DNA from: Phoronis ovalis
Taxonomy: Eukaryota; Phoronida; Phoronidae
Length of the DNA: 11,699 bases
NCBI GenBank assembly: GCA_028565635.1
Contig: JAOXYB010037662.1
Span: 1,828 to 13,526, forward strand
Reading direction: 5' to 3'
The stretch's first letter is position 1; each line of letters starts with the position of its first letter. The translations under genes were made by a program, and so were the position numbers. Shown piece after piece: positions 9,758 to 11,699 of the stretch. The notes under the pieces are model-generated. The model worked only from the letters and a program-made list of their open reading frames with translations. It searched no databases and was not told the DNA's origin.

Positions 9758-9979
9758 GTTCGAGTATTACGATACACGCTACTTAAAACGATATTTACTG
9801 AGAGAAAGACCCAAAACTCGTGAGCATAGTTTATTTACTGTCCATTCGAAACTTATGCTAAAGGATGCAATGGACCATATAGCTACACATGGTTCTTTCT
9901 CCAACCTGAACCATCTCAAGACTGACGCCTCTCTTGCCAACATCATACGAAACTGGTCACATTCCTCACTGTTTAGCGG
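9758..9979 (+). CDS. NHE: Na+/H+ exchanger, exon 6 (proximal regulatory tail)
   Basis: This 222-bp exon completes Lys280 and encodes residues 281-353 plus two bases of Gly354. FEYYDTRYLKRYLLRERPK parallels the FNKKYV-type segment that follows the CHP helix in this family. SLFTVHSKLMLKDAMDHI (304-321) parallels the predicted helix that ends in Asp-Ala-Ile in NHE2/NHE3-type tails. The remainder (THGSFSNLNHL...IIRNWSHSS) is less conserved and rich in Ser, Asn and His. The acceptor is TTTTCTAG at 9750-9757 and the donor is GCGG|GTACAA (phase 2). The antisense open frame over 9779-10027 is a shadow. Reading past the donor stays open for about 26 more codons, but the downstream exons fit the family better. 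Confidence 0.9.
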
Positions 9980-10239
9980 GTACAAGACATGTTTTTTTAC
10001 CTCAATCTGTCTTATTTCTGTCACCATTAAAATGCTATCGGTGATTTTTTACAACTTTTGAAATAGTAATAAGTTTATACCTGTTGGAGTCAAAATTATA
10101 TAAAAAAAATTCAATCTCCTAAAATGTTAAAAATTGATAAATTGTAATATTTCGGACATCATACATTATTAATTATACATTATCTTAGCAATCTTGTCAT
10201 TGCACTAAAAGTATGATGATATTTCTTTATTGGATGTAG
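9980..10239 (+). other. Intron after exon 6
   Basis: This 260-bp phase-2 intron runs from GTACAA to GGATGTAG. The frame from exon 6 stays open into it until a TGA at 10059-10061, so an intron-retention form would have a hydrophobic tail of about 26 residues. No other feature is visible. Confidence 0.75.
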
Positions 10240-10396
10240 GAGCCACCACAGTGAAGCTAGTGATGCTGATAAAGTTTGTCCGAACGGTACTGTTATTGAC
10301 ATGCAAGCCATTGAGGCTCACTACTGTAAAAAGATTGCAGACGATACGAAAATCCATCATATACTGTCAGACAACATGATCAAACCGAGAAAGCGG
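10240..10396 (+). CDS. NHE: Na+/H+ exchanger, exon 7 (tail, VIDMQ segment)
   Basis: This 157-bp exon completes Gly354 and encodes residues 355-406. GTVIDMQAIEAHYCKKIADD corresponds by eye to the CLDMQ-type segment of mammalian NHE3. ILSDNMIKPRKR corresponds to the LYKPR segment that precedes a basic Tyr/His stretch in NHE3. This resemblance is the main reason for placing the gene nearer NHE2/NHE3 than NHE1. The acceptor is ATGTAG (10234-10239), with a modest pyrimidine tract (TATTTCTTTATTGG). The donor is CGG|GTAAGA (phase 0). The exon is predicted to be cytosolic and helical with a basic end; there is no membrane segment. Confidence 0.88.
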
Positions 10397-10584
10397 GTAA
10401 GATTAGAGAACATACTAGTATTGAAAAAATATTCCTGCTTTAATTTATCTTTAATAGTTTAACTAAAAATGTAGAAACCTCTCGCAATCTATTAAATAGC
10501 ACATCTACTTATGATACAATGGCTAATAGTTTTGCAGCAGTAATGGATTAATATAAAATAATTGCCATTTGTAATTTGTTACAG
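10397..10584 (+). other. Intron after exon 7
   Basis: This 188-bp phase-0 intron runs from GTAAGA to TTGTTACAG and is the shortest well-supported intron in the window. No other feature is visible in it. Confidence 0.85.
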
Positions 10585-10789
10585 TGGACTAAGCATCGCA
10601 AGCACCAACTTCATGATGTAGAAAATCATGCACCATTCCATCATCATGCCCGCCATAACTTGCGTCACCTGATTAGTAACAAAGCTCGTCACCATACAGA
10701 GAAGGTACAGGAACAGAGAAATGGTCGAAAGAAAAGTGGTTGTTTACATAAAAATGTTAGCTTTGCTGATGATCTCCAGGAGGAAGAAA
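10585..10789 (+). CDS. NHE: Na+/H+ exchanger, exon 8 (histidine-rich tail)
   Basis: This 205-bp exon encodes residues 407-474 plus the first base of Lys475. WTKHRKHQLHD continues the KPR...RHEL-type pattern of NHE3. APFHHHARHNLRHLIS aligns by eye with the IFHRTMRKRLESF-type helix of mammalian NHE3. Histidine is strongly enriched: 11 of residues 407-444. A basic stretch (RNGRKKSG) and then HKNVSFADDLQEEE follow; KNVSF (462-466) fits the K-x-V-x-F PP1-docking pattern. The acceptor is TTGTTACAG at 10576-10584 and the donor is GAAA|GTAAGT (phase 1). If the donor is not used, the frame closes at a TAG at 10804-10806 after adding SKLKM, a possible short isoform. Confidence 0.87.
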
Positions 10790-11258
10790 GTAAGTTGAAG
10801 ATGTAGATCCAAGCTTCAACTATTGTTTTCAATAACTCATTGCAAATGAGAATCACTGATTGGATGAACCGTTGATTTAACTCAAAGCAAATACCCAAAT
10901 TCTTGCTCCATTTTTATCATCCTGACCTAACCAAAATTGCAACTCTTGATTGGTAAGTAGCAGCCTGATTAGTGATTGCATAATGGCTGTTTTGGAAACA
11001 TGGACAAGAGGTTTCAAATTTGTTGCAAGTGCTTTGTAGTGTGAATAGTTATGTGACTAAAAAGCTTAATATTTAAAAACTTGCAAGTAGTTTACACGCA
11101 AGCAAAAGGATAAATACTGTATAGTTCAATCCACTGAACATTGAACCTAGATCTATCCATTATTAGATTTTCTACTCAGAATTTATTTAATACTTAGTTT
11201 ACTAAATAAGGCAATGCCACGACTGTTTGTTTATTAATTTTAATTTAAATCTGTTTAG
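10790..11258 (+). other. Intron after exon 8
   Basis: This 469-bp phase-1 intron runs from GTAAGT to CTGTTTAG. I see no AATAAA signal in it, which argues against exon 8 being a common terminal exon. No other feature is recognised. Confidence 0.8.
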
Positions 11259-11423
11259 AATCGACGAAGAAACCTGTACGTTTTAGTGTTGTGAATGAAG
11301 AAGGAGGGAATAATTCCGATTCTGATTCTGATGAATACATAACGTTTTCTGCCCAATCTGCTACTGATGAGGTGGATACTCCGAGTGATTTCAAGAACAC
11401 TATTGACCCAGAAAACCTGGCAG
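11259..11423 (+). CDS. NHE: Na+/H+ exchanger, exon 9 (acidic distal tail)
   Basis: This 165-bp exon completes Lys475 and encodes residues 476-529 plus one base of codon 530. It begins STKKPVRFSVVNEEGG, where KPVRF (479-483) fits the PP1-docking pattern. It continues with an acidic serine run, NSDSDSDEY (493-501), that offers good casein kinase 2 contexts, and ends ATDEVDTPSDF...IDPENLA. This is low-conservation, probably disordered tail, typical of the distal part of NHE proteins. The acceptor is CTGTTTAG at 11251-11258 and the donor is GCAG|GTAAAT (phase 1). Joining to exon 8 keeps one frame. If the donor were not used, the protein would end after GKYVCV at a TAG at 11441-11443. The antisense open frame at 11245-11448 is a shadow. 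Confidence 0.8.
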
Positions 11424-11699
11424 GTAAATATGTGTGTGTGTAGATCATTATATGGCCAAGACGCCTTTGTTCAGAATTTTCTTACCAAAAGCTATTGGGC
11501 CCAAATTGAGCTTTCGTCATTTGTTCAAAATGCTCAAGAGAAATAGGAGACTTTCGGAATCGGAGCTTATAGATAGCGGCAGGTGTCACTCTGACCTTCA
11601 AGCAGTGTTCCAGAGAAATGCTTGTGATTGTTCCAACAGTTTGTTTGTATTTTACTGAACTCAAAAACTTGCAATGACATTGTGCTAGTCTGTAGTCCA
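11424..11699 (+). other. Intron start or additional candidate exon at window end
   Basis: The stretch opens with a plausible donor, GTAAAT, followed by a short TG run. From about 11434 to 11658 the + strand is open, and by eye the base composition is less AT-rich than in the introns. In the frame that continues exon 9, an acceptor after CCAAAAG (11491) would give a basic, protein-like piece (LSFRHLFKMLKRNRRLSESE) ending at a TGA at 11656-11658. It includes RRLS (11545-11556), a PKA-type site. Against this, the implied intron would be only 68 bp and its pyrimidine tract is poor. The antisense strand is also open at 11482-11664. I cannot decide whether this is exon, intron or a repeat fragment. 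Confidence 0.3.

Noticed and set aside
9779-10027. Minus-strand open frame of about 82 codons
   Set aside because: It is the antisense shadow of exchanger exon 6.
10689-10898. Minus-strand open frame of about 69 codons
   Set aside because: It overlaps exon 8 in antisense and has no recognisable content.

Overview
This is eukaryotic (metazoan) nuclear DNA. It is AT-rich and intron-rich, and I see no bacterial operons, CRISPR array or ribosome binding sites. The only gene I can support is the 3' two-thirds of a Na+/H+ exchanger (SLC9A/NHE family, plasma-membrane type, closest by eye to the NHE2/NHE3 branch). It lies on the + strand from 5556 to at least 11423. Nine exons can be joined through GT-AG introns with consistent phases (0,2,1,0,0,2,2,0,1 at their 3' ends). 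Together they encode 529 complete residues plus one base of the next codon. Residue numbers below count from the first residue in the window (V1). The protein style suggests an invertebrate; a lophotrochozoan such as a mollusc or annelid is a guess I cannot confirm.

Layout: 1-5555 holds no recognisable exon and is best read as a long intron of the same gene. It contains a tandem duplication with a GT microsatellite (767-1071), a short 36-bp-period repeat (1359-1423), a 45-bp-arm inverted repeat (2538-2683) and a faint tRNA-like promoter box (about 3690-3760). Exons 1-3 (5556-5812, 6913-7130, 8224-8426) encode the C-terminal half of the transport domain. Exons 4-5 (8756-8845, 9307-9377) encode the last membrane segment's exit and the juxtamembrane helix that binds calcineurin-homologous protein (CHP) in this family. 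Exons 6-9 (9758-9979, 10240-10396, 10585-10789, 11259-11423) encode the regulatory cytoplasmic tail. The last 276 bases are an intron or carry one more candidate exon.

How it works (family knowledge): the membrane part exchanges extracellular Na+ for intracellular H+, and the tail sets activity through CHP, lipids, kinases and scaffolds. The first half of the transporter, including the Asn-Asp ion-binding motif, would lie 5' of this window. The most unusual protein features are in the tail: a histidine cluster (11 His in 38 residues), two PP1-docking-like K-x-V-x-F motifs on successive exons, and an acidic Ser-Asp run. I found no convincing evidence of a new biological system.
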